A DNA stretch of 64,000 nucleotides, from NCBI GenBank assembly GCA_020628865.1, contig JAHDEJ010000002.1, positions 1 through 64,000 of the forward strand, read 5' to 3'. The notes beneath the pieces are model-generated. The model had not been told where the DNA came from, did not search any database, and saw only the letters and a program-made list of their open reading frames with translations. Positions 24,800 through 34,197 of the stretch are shown piece by piece. The translations under genes and the position numbers were made by a program. The number at the start of each line of letters is the position of its first letter. Within the stretch, counting starts at the first letter, position 1. Source of the DNA: Acidimicrobiales bacterium (GTDB lineage Bacteria > Actinomycetota > Acidimicrobiia > Acidimicrobiales > SHLQ01).

Positions 24800-26998
24800 C
24801 TAGGCAACTGCGGGCTGTGAAACCTGACCCAGCAAGACGGGAAGGATGGCATCCGGTCGGCCCGGCCGGGCGAGCAGGTAGCCCTGGGCGTACTGCACCC
24901 CACAGGACACCAACAGATCGAGCTGTTCGATCTCTTCGATGCCTTCTGCCACCAGCGGCACGCCGCAGGCCTCGCCCATGCGAACTGTTGCCTCGATGAC
25001 GGCGCGTCCGGCAACTTCGCGGTCCGCTCCGTCGATCGACAACAGGAAGGAGCGGTCGAGCTTGAGCAGGTCGAATGGCAGGCGAAGCAGCTGGCCCAGA
25101 CTCGAATAGCCGGTGCCGAAGTCGTCGATGGCGATGCGCACGCCATGGGCCTGCAGTTCGGCGAGCACCTCGGCGACGTGTTCGTTGTCCAGCGCCATGA
25201 CCGTCTCGGTGATCTCCAGCACCAGACGATCGCCGGCCACTCCGGTGCTCTGCAGGGCGGAGAGCACGTCGTCGACGAAGCCGCCCTCCTCGAGCTGGAC
25301 GTAGGACACGTTCACGGCGACGGCCACATCGTCGGCCACGCCCTGGTTCTCCCACTCGCGCAGCTGACGCAACGCTTCCCACAGGACCCAGCATCCGATC
25401 CGGACGATGGCACCCGAGTTCTCTGCCTGCGGAATGAACTGATCCGGCGGAACGAAGCCGAGCTCCTCGTGTTCCCATCGAAGCAACGCCTCGATGATGC
25501 GTGGGCGGCTTCCGTCCGCTTCGAAGATCGGTTGGTAGACGAGGTGGAAGTCCTCGGACACGTCGGCCATCTGCAACGCCCGGTTGATCGCGTCGGCTCG
25601 ACGAACCCGATGCTCCATCTCCCGTTCGAATCGAACCACCGAGGAACCGACGAGCGCCTTCGCCTCGTACATCGCAATGTCGGCCCGCTGCATGAGCTCA
25701 GTCGGATCGGCGCATCCGGTTCCACAGCAGACGCCCACGCTCGCGCCCACCCGCACGTTGCGACCGGCGAGGTCGATCGGGCTCCGGAGCGACTCGACGA
25801 GCGCCGTGGCGAGGTCGGTGGCGCGGTCCATGGCGTCCGCACCGGTCACGTAGACCGCAAACTCGTCGCCGCCGAGCCGCACGAGTGTGTGCTCCGTGCC
25901 GACCACACTTTCGAAGCGTTGGGCAACCAGCACCAGCAGGAGGTCACCGGCGGCATGGCCGAGCGTGTCGTTGGTGCGCTTGAAGTCGTCGAGGTCGATC
26001 ATGACGAGGGCGGCACCGGCCTCGCTGGCCCAGTCCTCGTGCATGCGGGTCGACAGCTCACGACGGTTCGGAAGGCCGGTCAGGTCATCGGTCGCAGCGC
26101 GGCTTCGAAGCCGCTTCTGCAGGAGCACCTCTGCGGTGACGTCCCGGCAGGTGAACACCCGCCCCCGGATGGACGGATCTTCCCGGCGGTCCGCCACTCG
26201 AAGATCGAACAAACGGCGTTCGCCCACGTGCGTCGTCACGGCGACCGGTTCGCTCGTGTGCGCATCGGCCACATCGGAAAGCCAGGCCCGCGCCTCGGCG
26301 AAGGAGGTGTCCGGCATCCGGTGCACGATCTCCAGGGCCGTCTTCGGGAGCATCTCGCCGAAGACCGAATGGCCCGAAGCGGACATGAACGAGATGCGAC
26401 CATCGGAATCGAGCACGAAGACGATGTCCGGCGAGTCGGCCGAGATCGCCTCGAACTTCTTGGCGGCGGCGAACACCGCTTCCTGGCGGACGCTCTCCCG
26501 CTCGTCGCGGCGGCGGAGCACTGCGGCGCCGAACAACATGATGCCGGTCAGGGCGTAGGTCGAGCTGGAGACCCAGAGCAGCCGGCGATGCGCCGAGGTC
26601 GCCGCCAGATCGGCGTTGGTCTGGGCTGAATGGAACGACGCCCGCAGTTCATCGACCGCAGTCTCCGCTGATCCCGACCACGGAATCTCCGACTGCTCCA
26701 TGTAGCCGCCCCAGAAGTCATCCCAGATCATCTTCTGCGAGTCGGAGAGCACGTCGACGACGTCGGCGTGGAACGTCTGCAGCTCGGCGGCGAATCGCAC
26801 ATGCGTCGTCTCGTCGGTGGTCCGCAGATCCAGCTTCTCGAGGCAGGTTCGTGCTGCGGAAAGCGTGCGCACCTCGTCGGTCGCCTCGGCGCTGCGTTGC
26901 CAGAACAGATAGCAAACGACCGCAGAGCAGAGCACCAATCCACGCGCAAAGAGGGTCATCCATCGCGTCAGGGTTCGGTTCGCCGAATCGTTGCCCAC
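24800..26998 (-). CDS. membrane GGDEF-EAL protein with PAS domain (cyclic di-GMP)
   Basis: About 732 residues. Two membrane helices (about 14-32 and 155-175) flank a 120-residue helical extracytoplasmic sensor. A PAS domain follows (about 195-310, ISADSPDIVFVLDSDGRISFMS), then GGDEF (about 325-480) with intact RLGGDEFAVYV, and EAL (about 490-732) with EALLRW, the DDFGTGYSSL loop and KLDRSF. Both catalytic cores look complete, so it may make and/or break cyclic di-GMP in response to an external signal. Start is uncertain: GTG 26998 or ATG 26959. It is inserted between recO and glyS. Confidence 0.88.
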   Translation of the reverse strand: MGNDSANRTLTRWMTLFARGLVLCSAVVCYLFWQRSAEATDEVRTLSAARTCLEKLDLRTTDETTHVRFAAELQTFHADVVDVLSDSQKMIWDDFWGGYMEQSEIPWSGSAETAVDELRASFHSAQTNADLAATSAHRRLLWVSSSTYALTGIMLFGAAVLRRRDERESVRQEAVFAAAKKFEAISADSPDIVFVLDSDGRISFMSASGHSVFGEMLPKTALEIVHRMPDTSFAEARAWLSDVADAHTSEPVAVTTHVGERRLFDLRVADRREDPSIRGRVFTCRDVTAEVLLQKRLRSRAATDDLTGLPNRRELSTRMHEDWASEAGAALVMIDLDDFKRTNDTLGHAAGDLLLVLVAQRFESVVGTEHTLVRLGGDEFAVYVTGADAMDRATDLATALVESLRSPIDLAGRNVRVGASVGVCCGTGCADPTELMQRADIAMYEAKALVGSSVVRFEREMEHRVRRADAINRALQMADVSEDFHLVYQPIFEADGSRPRIIEALLRWEHEELGFVPPDQFIPQAENSGAIVRIGCWVLWEALRQLREWENQGVADDVAVAVNVSYVQLEEGGFVDDVLSALQSTGVAGDRLVLEITETVMALDNEHVAEVLAELQAHGVRIAIDDFGTGYSSLGQLLRLPFDLLKLDRSFLLSIDGADREVAGRAVIEATVRMGEACGVPLVAEGIEEIEQLDLLVSCGVQYAQGYLLARPGRPDAILPVLLGQVSQPAVA

Positions 26999-27075
26999 GA
27001 TCGACTTTCGGCACCGGGTTTCCGGATATGAGTCTTTTGACCCAGATCTTTGCCGACGAGTGTGGGCCGTTCGGC

Positions 27076-27798
27076 CTACGCCTGTTCGAGCACCGTCGCC
27101 GAGCGCAACCGCCGTTCCAGCATGTGCTCCATCAGCCGGGTCGACAACACATCGAGTTCGCGGGTGGGCGGCGACGGTCGCTGATTCAGCACCGCCCCCA
27201 ACTGTCCACCGAGCGCCAACTGCAGCAACGCCAGTGCCTCGACCGAAAGGAACGTGCCCGTTCGACACGAGGTGCACGTGGTGCCGCCGTCCGCCACCGA
27301 AATGTGGGTGAGGTCGCTGGTCGAGCCGCACAGCACACAGACGTCGACGGCCGGGGCAAACCCCTCCAGCGCCAAGACCTTCAAGAAGAAGCCCGCCACC
27401 ACCAGGTGGCTGTCGGATTCGGCCACCGTGTGCATCGCCCGGGCGAGCATCGTGTACAGCGCCGCGTTGGGCTCCCGATCCTGAGCGACGTGATCGACCA
27501 CCTCGAGGATCGAGGAGGCGCGAGCGAACCGCTCCAGATCCTCGCGCAGCGTCGGGAATCGGTCGATCGTCTCGACCTGCGTGAGCGTGTCCAGGTCGCC
27601 CTTGCCCCGGTACAGCTGCACCTGCAGGTGGTTCGTCGGCTCGACCCGGGACCCGAAGCGACTCTGCGTCTTGCGCACACCTTTCGCAACGCACCGGATC
27701 TTGCCGTTGCTCTGCGTCATCAGGCTCAGGATTCGGTCGGCCTCGCCGAGCTTCCACGATCGGATCACGACCGCGTTGTCCCGGTACAGGCCGGTCAC
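27076..27798 (-). CDS. recO: DNA repair protein RecO
   Basis: 240 residues. An N-terminal OB fold (GLYRDNAVVIRSWKLGEADRIL) precedes a helical domain and a four-cysteine zinc finger (CVLCGS ... CTSCRTG), the usual RecO plan; it loads RecA with RecR. GTG at 27798 overlaps the uppS stop by four bases (GTGA), so translation is coupled; an apparent longer frame runs back into uppS and lacks homology-like sequence. Confidence 0.93.
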   Translation of the reverse strand: MTGLYRDNAVVIRSWKLGEADRILSLMTQSNGKIRCVAKGVRKTQSRFGSRVEPTNHLQVQLYRGKGDLDTLTQVETIDRFPTLREDLERFARASSILEVVDHVAQDREPNAALYTMLARAMHTVAESDSHLVVAGFFLKVLALEGFAPAVDVCVLCGSTSDLTHISVADGGTTCTSCRTGTFLSVEALALLQLALGGQLGAVLNQRPSPPTRELDVLSTRLMEHMLERRLRSATVLEQA

Positions 27799-28508
27799 GC
27801 GGTGACGCCTCCGTAGCGACGGGAACGGCTCTGATATTCGGCGACCGCGTCGCGCATGCTGTGGCGGGTGAAGTCCGGCCACAGCTCTTCGGTGAAGAGC
27901 ATCTCGCTGTAGGCCAGCTGCCACAGCAGGAAGTTGGACGTGCGGTACTCCCCCGACGTGCGGATCATCAGGTCGACATCGGGCATGTCGGGATCGTAGA
28001 GCTGACGGGCAAGCATCTTCTCGGTCACCTTGTCCGGCGACACCCCGGATGCCATCAGCTGCTTCATCGCGTCGATGATCTCGGCTCGCCCGCCGTAGTT
28101 GAACGCGATCGTGAAGACCATCTTCTTGTTCTTGCGGGTGAGCTCGGCCGCCTCGTCCATTCGCCGGATGAGGCCCTTGGGGACGCGCCAGTCTCGACGC
28201 CCGATGAAACGGATCTGCACACCCATCTCGTGCAACTCGTGCTTGCGCCGATCGAGGATCTCCTCGTTGAAGTTGATGAGGAACTTCACCTCGTCCGGCG
28301 GCCGCTTCCAGTTCTCGGTGGAGAAGGCGTACACGGTGAGCCAGTCGATGCCGAGCTCGAGTGCGCCTTCCACCGCTTCGAAGAGTGCATGCTCACCCTG
28401 TTTGTGCCCCTCGATGCGCGGGAGGCCCCGTTGCTGGGCCCATCGCCCATTTCCGTCCATCACGCACGCCACATGACCCGGAATCGCCTTTGGATCGATC
28501 GAAACCAT
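27795..28508 (-). CDS. uppS: polyprenyl diphosphate synthase (cis-prenyltransferase) UppS
   Basis: 237 residues. HVACVMDGNGRWAQQRGLPRIEGHKQG carries the catalytic Asp and substrate loop; TVYAFSTENWKRP, the RIRF-like FIGRRD and the final RTSGEYRTSNFLLWQLAYSE are family signatures. It makes the undecaprenyl or decaprenyl carrier for cell-wall synthesis. ATG at 28508 is chosen since the 48 codons upstream are non-conserved and enter the divergent promoter region with dinG. Confidence 0.95.
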   Translation of the reverse strand: MVSIDPKAIPGHVACVMDGNGRWAQQRGLPRIEGHKQGEHALFEAVEGALELGIDWLTVYAFSTENWKRPPDEVKFLINFNEEILDRRKHELHEMGVQIRFIGRRDWRVPKGLIRRMDEAAELTRKNKKMVFTIAFNYGGRAEIIDAMKQLMASGVSPDKVTEKMLARQLYDPDMPDVDLMIRTSGEYRTSNFLLWQLAYSEMLFTEELWPDFTRHSMRDAVAEYQSRSRRYGGVTA

Positions 28509-28606
28509 CCCTGCGAACCTACCGTCTCCGATTGCCCACACTCGGGATTGCAATCTTCTCTTTATGCCCTTCCGTTCCTGTCGGTCGTGGCCGTTAGGCT
28601 GCGCCG

Positions 28607-30502
28607 ATGGGTCTTGGCACGCGGGTCGAACGCGCACTCGCATCGGTGACATCAGAACTGCCCGGTGGCGGCGAGGCCCGGCCGGGCCAGACCGAGATGG
28701 CGGTGGCCGTCGCCGACGCCATCGACAGCAGCAGCCACCTCCTGGCCGAAGCGGGAACGGGCACCGGCAAGTCGCTCGCCTACCTCGTTCCGTCGATCCT
28801 CAGCGGGAAGCGCACGGTGGTCGCCACCGCAACCAAGGCGCTCCAGGATCAGCTCGCCAACAAGGACCTCCCGTTCCTCGTCGAACACCTCGACGTCCCG
28901 TTCGAGTTCTCCGTGCTGAAGGGCCGCAGCAACTACGTCTGCCGTCAACGACTCACCGAACTCGAACAAGACGGGCAACAGCTCGGCCTCGAGGTCGTCG
29001 AGGAAACGGTCAACGCCGACGAGCTCGACGACATCATGACCTGGGTCTCCTTCACGCACACCGGGGACCGGGCCGAGCTGCCCTTCGAACCTTCCGGTCG
29101 TACCTGGGGCGCGGTCAGCGTCGGCCCGACCGAATGCCCCGGAGCGGCCAGATGCCCGTCTGGCAGCACCTGCTTTGCCGAGAACGCCCGTGCAGCGGCG
29201 CTCGAGGCCGACGTGATCGTCGTCAACACGCACCTCTACGCGCTCGACCTCGTCACCGACAACGCCGTTTTGGGTGAGCACGAAGTGGCCATCATCGACG
29301 AGGCCCATCAGATCGAAGACATCGTCGCCAATGCGGCAGGCTTCGACCTCACGTCGGGGCGGCTTCGCAACCTGGCCCTGACGATCAAGTCGATCATCGC
29401 GGACGACGGACTCACCGGTGAGCTGATCGATGCCGGCGAAGACCTCGGTCTCGAACTCGAACCACACGCCGGCAACCGCCTGCACGACGCCGACTTCGAT
29501 GGCGATCTCGCCCGAACCCTCAACCGGGCCCGAGACAAGTCCATGCGGGCAATCGATGCGTTGCGGAAGATCCCGAACGAGTCCTCACCCGACGTGATCG
29601 GTCGCAAGGAACGGGCCATGCAGGCGGCCACCCATGTGGTCGCCGACATCGACATTGCGTTGGAGATGGTCGACGGCACGGTCGCCTGGGTCGAGGGCGG
29701 CCGCAACCCGTCGCTGAAGGTCGCCTCGATCGAAGTGGCCGACCTGCTCCAGGAGAAGTTGTTCGCCCAACGCACCGCCATTCTCACGAGCGCCACGATC
29801 CCGGGGAACCTCACCAGCCGCATCGGCATGGCCGATCAGCCCCACACCCAGATCAACGTCGGCAGCCCCTTCGACTTCGAGACCGCCGGAATCCTCTACT
29901 GCGCCGCCCACATGCCCGACCCCCGCTCGGACGACTATCGCGACGCCGTGCACGAGGAGATCGAGGCGTTGACGATGGCGGCCGGTGGCCGCACCATGGC
30001 GCTCTTCACCTCCTGGCGGGCCATGGAGGCCGCCGTGGAGCATCTCATCGACCGGCTCCCCTACGAGGTGTTGGCCCAGGGGCAGGCGCCCAAGCCCGTG
30101 CTCATGGAACGGTTCCTGGAGGACGAGGAGTCCGTCTTGTTCGCCACGATGAGCTTCTGGCAGGGCGTGGACATCCCCGGACGGGCCCTGAACTGCGTGA
30201 TCATCGACAAAATTCCGTTCCCCCGCCCCGACGACCCGTTGCTCGGCGCCCGCCGCGATCAGGTGGGCTCGGCCGCCTTCCGCGAGATCGACCTGCCGCG
30301 GGCGGCGATGCTGCTCGCCCAGGGCGCCGGACGGCTCATCCGCTCCACCGAGGACCGTGGCGTCGTCGCAATCCTCGACAAGCGCCTGGCGACGTCGAAG
30401 AGCTACCGATGGGATCTCATTCGGGCGCTCCCGCCACTGAAGCGCACACGCCACCGCGACGAGGCGGTCGAGTTCCTCAAAGAGCTCCGCGACTCGGTCT
30501 AG
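28607..30502 (+). CDS. dinG: DinG-family ATP-dependent helicase
   Basis: 631 residues, XPD/DinG superfamily 2 helicase. Walker A is AEAGTGTGKSLAY (about 48-60), Walker B the DEAH of IIDEAHQIEDIV. Four cysteines between them (NYVCRQR, then CPGAARCPSGSTC) would hold an iron-sulfur cluster. C-terminal motifs include FWQGVDIPGRAL and QGAGRLIRSTEDRG. It unwinds DNA or RNA-DNA hybrids 5' to 3'. It is divergent from uppS (98 bases) and convergent with cdsA (40 bases). Confidence 0.92.
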   Translation: MGLGTRVERALASVTSELPGGGEARPGQTEMAVAVADAIDSSSHLLAEAGTGTGKSLAYLVPSILSGKRTVVATATKALQDQLANKDLPFLVEHLDVPFEFSVLKGRSNYVCRQRLTELEQDGQQLGLEVVEETVNADELDDIMTWVSFTHTGDRAELPFEPSGRTWGAVSVGPTECPGAARCPSGSTCFAENARAAALEADVIVVNTHLYALDLVTDNAVLGEHEVAIIDEAHQIEDIVANAAGFDLTSGRLRNLALTIKSIIADDGLTGELIDAGEDLGLELEPHAGNRLHDADFDGDLARTLNRARDKSMRAIDALRKIPNESSPDVIGRKERAMQAATHVVADIDIALEMVDGTVAWVEGGRNPSLKVASIEVADLLQEKLFAQRTAILTSATIPGNLTSRIGMADQPHTQINVGSPFDFETAGILYCAAHMPDPRSDDYRDAVHEEIEALTMAAGGRTMALFTSWRAMEAAVEHLIDRLPYEVLAQGQAPKPVLMERFLEDEESVLFATMSFWQGVDIPGRALNCVIIDKIPFPRPDDPLLGARRDQVGSAAFREIDLPRAAMLLAQGAGRLIRSTEDRGVVAILDKRLATSKSYRWDLIRALPPLKRTRHRDEAVEFLKELRDSV

Positions 30503-30506
30503 CGGG

Positions 30507-30550
30507 CGACGCGGCTCGATCGAGGAGTCGACGCGGCTCGATCTAGGAGT
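30507..30550. repeat. 22-base tandem duplication at the dinG/cdsA junction
   Basis: Units at 30507-30528 and 30529-30550 (CGACGCGGCTCGATC-G/T-AGGAGT) differ at one base. The second copy contains the cdsA stop codon (30543-30545), so the duplication may have set the present end of CdsA. Confidence 0.8.
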
Positions 30551-31988
30551 AGAGAACGGCCTGGGCCAGGAAGTACATGGCCGGCAGCACGAACAGGAGC
30601 GCATCGAAGCGATCCAGGAACCCGCCGTGGCCCGGCAGGACCGAACCCATGTCCTTGATGCCGAGGTCCCGCTTGATGAGCGACTCACCGAGATCGCCGA
30701 GCGGCGCCATGATGGCGCCGACGAGACCGATGAAGACCGCATCGAGGAACGACGTTCCGGCGCTGTCCCACGGCTCGATGAAGCCGAGCATGCCGAAGAA
30801 GACGATGCCGGCCACGAGGCTGGCGACCGCACCACCGACGAGGCCCTCGACGGTCTTGTTCGGGCTGACCGTGGTGAGCGGCGTTCGGCCAATGCTGCTT
30901 CCGGCGAAGAAGGCGCCGATGTCGTAGGCGATGGTGACGATGATGGCGGCCAGCAGGATGCCGGTGCCGTCGCCGTTGCCGAGGCGGTTGCTCATCTCGA
31001 GCATCGCCGCACCGAACGAGCCGAGCACGCCCACGTAGCCGATGCCCAACAGGGTCACGCCCAGGTTCATCACCGGGAGCTCCGTGGACACCCCGGACAG
31101 GAACCACAGGAGGCCGAAGATGACACTCAACGCAATGATGAGGGGTATCGCCTGCTGCCCTCGCCAATACACGGCCAGGGGCATCGCAACCGATGCGGCC
31201 AGGCCGAGCAGCGTGGCGGGCTGATAGCCGGCCACCCGCAGTGCGTTGAAGAGTTCGCCGGCAGACAGCGCAACGACGAGCACGATGAGTGCAAGTGCGA
31301 CGGCCGGGCCGATGGAAAGGGCCACGACGGCGATGGCGAGCAGCGCCACGCCGGTGATCAGCGCAGACTGCATGTCTCGACCGCTTGACGGCTCGTCGAC
31401 GAAGCCCTCGTCGTAGGCGGACTCGTCGTCGTAGGTGAAGAACCGTTCGCTGGGCTCGCCGATCTGCACCATGGCGGGCTCGTCGACCTCGGGCACGGGG
31501 CCGGGGTCCCAGGCTTCGGCCTGCGGGGTCTCCACGGCCGGTGCGGGCTCGTTGTCCCACATGGGCGCTGCGCCAAGGCCGGACCAGGCGTCGAGGTCGT
31601 CGCTTTCCTGCGGTTCGACGTCGAGGGCGACGGTCCGGTCGGTGCCGGTGTCCCAATCGTCGACGGTGACCACCTCGGGCTCACCCCACGGATCGGCGGC
31701 GAGCGCAGCCGATTCGTCGTCGAGCTGCACCTCGGCCACCGGTTCATCGTCACCGAAGACGGAGGCGGACGGCTGGGCGTCACCGAAGACGCTCTGCTGG
31801 CCGCTCATCTCGCTCTCGTCGCCGAAGACGGAGCTGCCAGGATCGCCGAACACGGACTCACCCTCGGCTGCAGGCGCGTCGTCACCGAACACGGAAGCAC
31901 CCGTGTCGTAACTCGCGTCGTCTCCGAACACCGAGCTGCCGGGGGCACGCTCGTCGGACTCGTCGTATTCGTTGTCGTAGCTGTCCAC
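30543..31988 (-). CDS. cdsA: phosphatidate cytidylyltransferase with repeat-bearing acidic N-terminus
   Basis: About 481 residues; typical CdsA is about 270. The C-terminal 270 residues hold eight or so membrane helices and the complete signature SLIKRDLGIKDMGSVLPGHGGFLDRFD, so it should make CDP-diacylglycerol for phospholipid synthesis. The first 205 residues are acidic and disordered-looking, with six copies of S-V-F-G-D spaced by 10-15 residues near the start. GTG at 31988 is preferred: it follows GGAGG by eight bases, whereas the GTG at 32003 has none. Last gene of the rpsB-tsf-pyrH-frr-cdsA operon; dxr and rseP, often next, are absent. Confidence 0.9.
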   Translation of the reverse strand: MDSYDNEYDESDERAPGSSVFGDDASYDTGASVFGDDAPAAEGESVFGDPGSSVFGDESEMSGQQSVFGDAQPSASVFGDDEPVAEVQLDDESAALAADPWGEPEVVTVDDWDTGTDRTVALDVEPQESDDLDAWSGLGAAPMWDNEPAPAVETPQAEAWDPGPVPEVDEPAMVQIGEPSERFFTYDDESAYDEGFVDEPSSGRDMQSALITGVALLAIAVVALSIGPAVALALIVLVVALSAGELFNALRVAGYQPATLLGLAASVAMPLAVYWRGQQAIPLIIALSVIFGLLWFLSGVSTELPVMNLGVTLLGIGYVGVLGSFGAAMLEMSNRLGNGDGTGILLAAIIVTIAYDIGAFFAGSSIGRTPLTTVSPNKTVEGLVGGAVASLVAGIVFFGMLGFIEPWDSAGTSFLDAVFIGLVGAIMAPLGDLGESLIKRDLGIKDMGSVLPGHGGFLDRFDALLFVLPAMYFLAQAVLYS

Positions 31989-32011
31989 GAAGGGTTCCTC
32001 CACGCTCGAGA

Positions 32012-32578
32012 CTAGACCTCGAGCAGCTCCTTCTCTTTGCTTTCCCGTGCGGCTTCGATCTCGCCCTCGGTGTTCCGGGTCAGTTCATCGAGCGACTTCT
32101 CTGCCCGTTCGATGTCGTCCTCGGAAATCCCACCCTCTTTTTCGAGGTCTTCGAGATCCTTGCGGGCGGATCGGCGAACGCTGCGCGCCCGCCCCTTCGC
32201 CTCTTCCGCCATGTTGTTCACGACCTTCACGAGCTCCTTGCGGCGCTCGTTGGTCAAGGGAGGAAAGGACAGGCGGATGGCCCGGCCGTCGTTCGACGGG
32301 GACAGTCCGATGTCGGAATTCCTGATGGCTCGCTCGATCGGTTCCACGTTCGCCATGTCGTGTGGCGTGATGATCAGCTGACGCGCCTCGGGCACCGAGA
32401 AGGTGGCGAGTTCCTGGAGCGTCATTGCGACACCGTAGGCCTCGACTGGGAGCTTCTCGATGAAGGCCGAGCTCGCACGCCCGGTCCGGATGGTGGCGAA
32501 CTCGCGCTTCGCGTGCGCGACCGCTCCGTCCATCTTCTCTTCCGATTCAAGAAGGACCAGCTCGATCTCTTCACTCAT
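32012..32578 (-). CDS. frr: ribosome recycling factor
   Basis: 188 residues, the standard length. FATIRTGRASSAFIEKLPVEAYG and the closing helix ending in EKELLEV define the family: an L-shaped three-helix bundle with a small beta domain. It splits post-termination ribosomes with EF-G. Lies 27 bases after pyrH in the same operon. Confidence 0.97.
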   Translation of the reverse strand: MSEEIELVLLESEEKMDGAVAHAKREFATIRTGRASSAFIEKLPVEAYGVAMTLQELATFSVPEARQLIITPHDMANVEPIERAIRNSDIGLSPSNDGRAIRLSFPPLTNERRKELVKVVNNMAEEAKGRARSVRRSARKDLEDLEKEGGISEDDIERAEKSLDELTRNTEGEIEAARESKEKELLEV

Positions 32579-32605
32579 TGCCGTCCTCCTTCGGTTCGGT
32601 GGGGT

Positions 32606-33349
32606 TCACGAATGGACCAGCGTTCCCACGGGCTCGCCCCGCAGAATCGCCTGCACGTTGCCATCGCCCATGAGGTCGAACACAACGATCGGTAGTTCAT
32701 TGTCCATGCAGAGAGTGATCGCCGTCGAATCCATCGCCTTCAATCCCTTCTGCAGCACCTCGATGTGCGAGACCTCGTCAATCTTGGTCGCTGTGGGATC
32801 GAGTTTGGGATCGGCCGTGTAGATACCGCCGGTGCCCGAGTGGGTGCCCTTCAGGACCACGCCGGCTTCGATCTCCACCGCACGAAGTGCCGCAGTGGTG
32901 TCGGTCGTGAAGAAGGGGTTGCCGGTGCCGCCGGCGAACACGACGACCCGGTCCTTTTCGAGATGACGAATGGCCCGGCGGCGGATGTACGGCTCGGCCA
33001 CCTGCGCCATGTGGATCGCGCTCATGACACGGGTGGGCTGACCGGCTCGTTCGAGCCGATCCTGTAGCGCCAGACCGTTGATCACGGTGGCCAACATGCC
33101 CATGTAGTCCGCTTGGGAACGGTCCATGCCCGCTCCCGCACCCTTCAGGCCACGCCAGATGTTGCCGCCACCCACGACGACGCCGACGGACACGTCGAAC
33201 GCCTCGCGGACCGCAACGATGTCGTTGGCGATCCGCTGAACGATCTCGCCATCGATGCCGTAGGAGGCCTCGCCGGCGAATGCCTCACCCGAGACCTTGA
33301 AGAGGATTCGTCCCCAACGAGGTGTCGCTTTGGCTTGGGTGTCTGACAT
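32606..33349 (-). CDS. pyrH: UMP kinase
   Basis: 247 residues, amino-acid-kinase fold. RILFKVSGEAFAG (phosphate loop), VGVVVGGGNIWRG, ADYMGMLATVING and FAGGTGNPFFTTDTTAALRA are the hallmark segments of hexameric bacterial PyrH, which makes UDP from UMP and ATP. Second half of the translation operon after tsf (23-base gap). Confidence 0.97.
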   Translation of the reverse strand: MSDTQAKATPRWGRILFKVSGEAFAGEASYGIDGEIVQRIANDIVAVREAFDVSVGVVVGGGNIWRGLKGAGAGMDRSQADYMGMLATVINGLALQDRLERAGQPTRVMSAIHMAQVAEPYIRRRAIRHLEKDRVVVFAGGTGNPFFTTDTTAALRAVEIEAGVVLKGTHSGTGGIYTADPKLDPTATKIDEVSHIEVLQKGLKAMDSTAITLCMDNELPIVVFDLMGDGNVQAILRGEPVGTLVHS

Positions 33350-33372
33350 TCGCGCTCCTTGCGAGTAGAGAT

Positions 33373-34164
33373 TCAGCCTCCGAGGTAGGCCTGGCGGAAT
33401 GACACGATGCTGCCACCCCCGAGGGAGTCCTGCACGGATGTCTTGTCTCCGTTCAGACCCTGCTCCAGGAGAACCTGTTCGGCGTACCAGGCCGACAGGC
33501 GACCCTCGACGATCTTGTCCCAGGCCTGCTCCGGCTTGCCCTCGGCCTTGGTGAGGTCGAGAAGGGCTTCGCGCTCCTTGTCGGCGGCGGCCTGGTCGAT
33601 GTCGTCACGGCTGAGACCGAGCGGCTTCGCAAAGGCGATGTGCAGCGCGACCTGGTGCAGCATGTCCTGATCGACACCGGCTCCTTCGACGATGACGCCG
33701 TTCACACCGCGGCCGTCCTGGTTGTGAAGGTAGACGTCGAGGATGTTGCCCTCGCCCGCAGTGACGCGGTCGACGAGGCCGAGCTCGATGTTTTCCTTCT
33801 TCGTGATCTGCAGCTCCTCGATCGCAGCGGTGTGGGCGCTGACGGCATCGGGGCCGTCGGCCAGCACGGCGGCGGCGAGGTCGTTGAGCACGGCGATGAA
33901 CTCTTCGGACTTCGCAGCGAAGTCGGTCTCGCTCTTGAGGTGCACGATGGCGGCAACGCCATCGGCCTGCGCGATGGCGACGGCGCCTTCGGCGTTCTCG
34001 CGATCACCGCGGGTCGCGGCCTTGGCCAGGCCCTTCTCGCGGAGGATCTTGCGTGCTTCTTCGGCGTCGCCGCCTGCTTCGGTGAGGGCCTTCTTGGCGT
34101 CCATCATGCCGGCGCCGGTGGCGTCGCGGAGGGCCTTGATGTCTGCTACGGAAATGTCAGCCAT
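33373..34164 (-). CDS. tsf: elongation factor Ts
   Basis: 263 residues. The N-terminal UBA-like part (VADIKALRDATGAGMMDAKKAL) and the TDFAAKSEEF motif that contacts EF-Tu are present, followed by the two-subdomain core. It exchanges GDP for GTP on EF-Tu. Follows rpsB by 33 bases. Confidence 0.97.
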   Translation of the reverse strand: MADISVADIKALRDATGAGMMDAKKALTEAGGDAEEARKILREKGLAKAATRGDRENAEGAVAIAQADGVAAIVHLKSETDFAAKSEEFIAVLNDLAAAVLADGPDAVSAHTAAIEELQITKKENIELGLVDRVTAGEGNILDVYLHNQDGRGVNGVIVEGAGVDQDMLHQVALHIAFAKPLGLSRDDIDQAAADKEREALLDLTKAEGKPEQAWDKIVEGRLSAWYAEQVLLEQGLNGDKTSVQDSLGGGSIVSFRQAYLGG

Positions 34165-34197
34165 GTCGTTGTCTCTTCTGTTTCGATGCTTGGTGAG

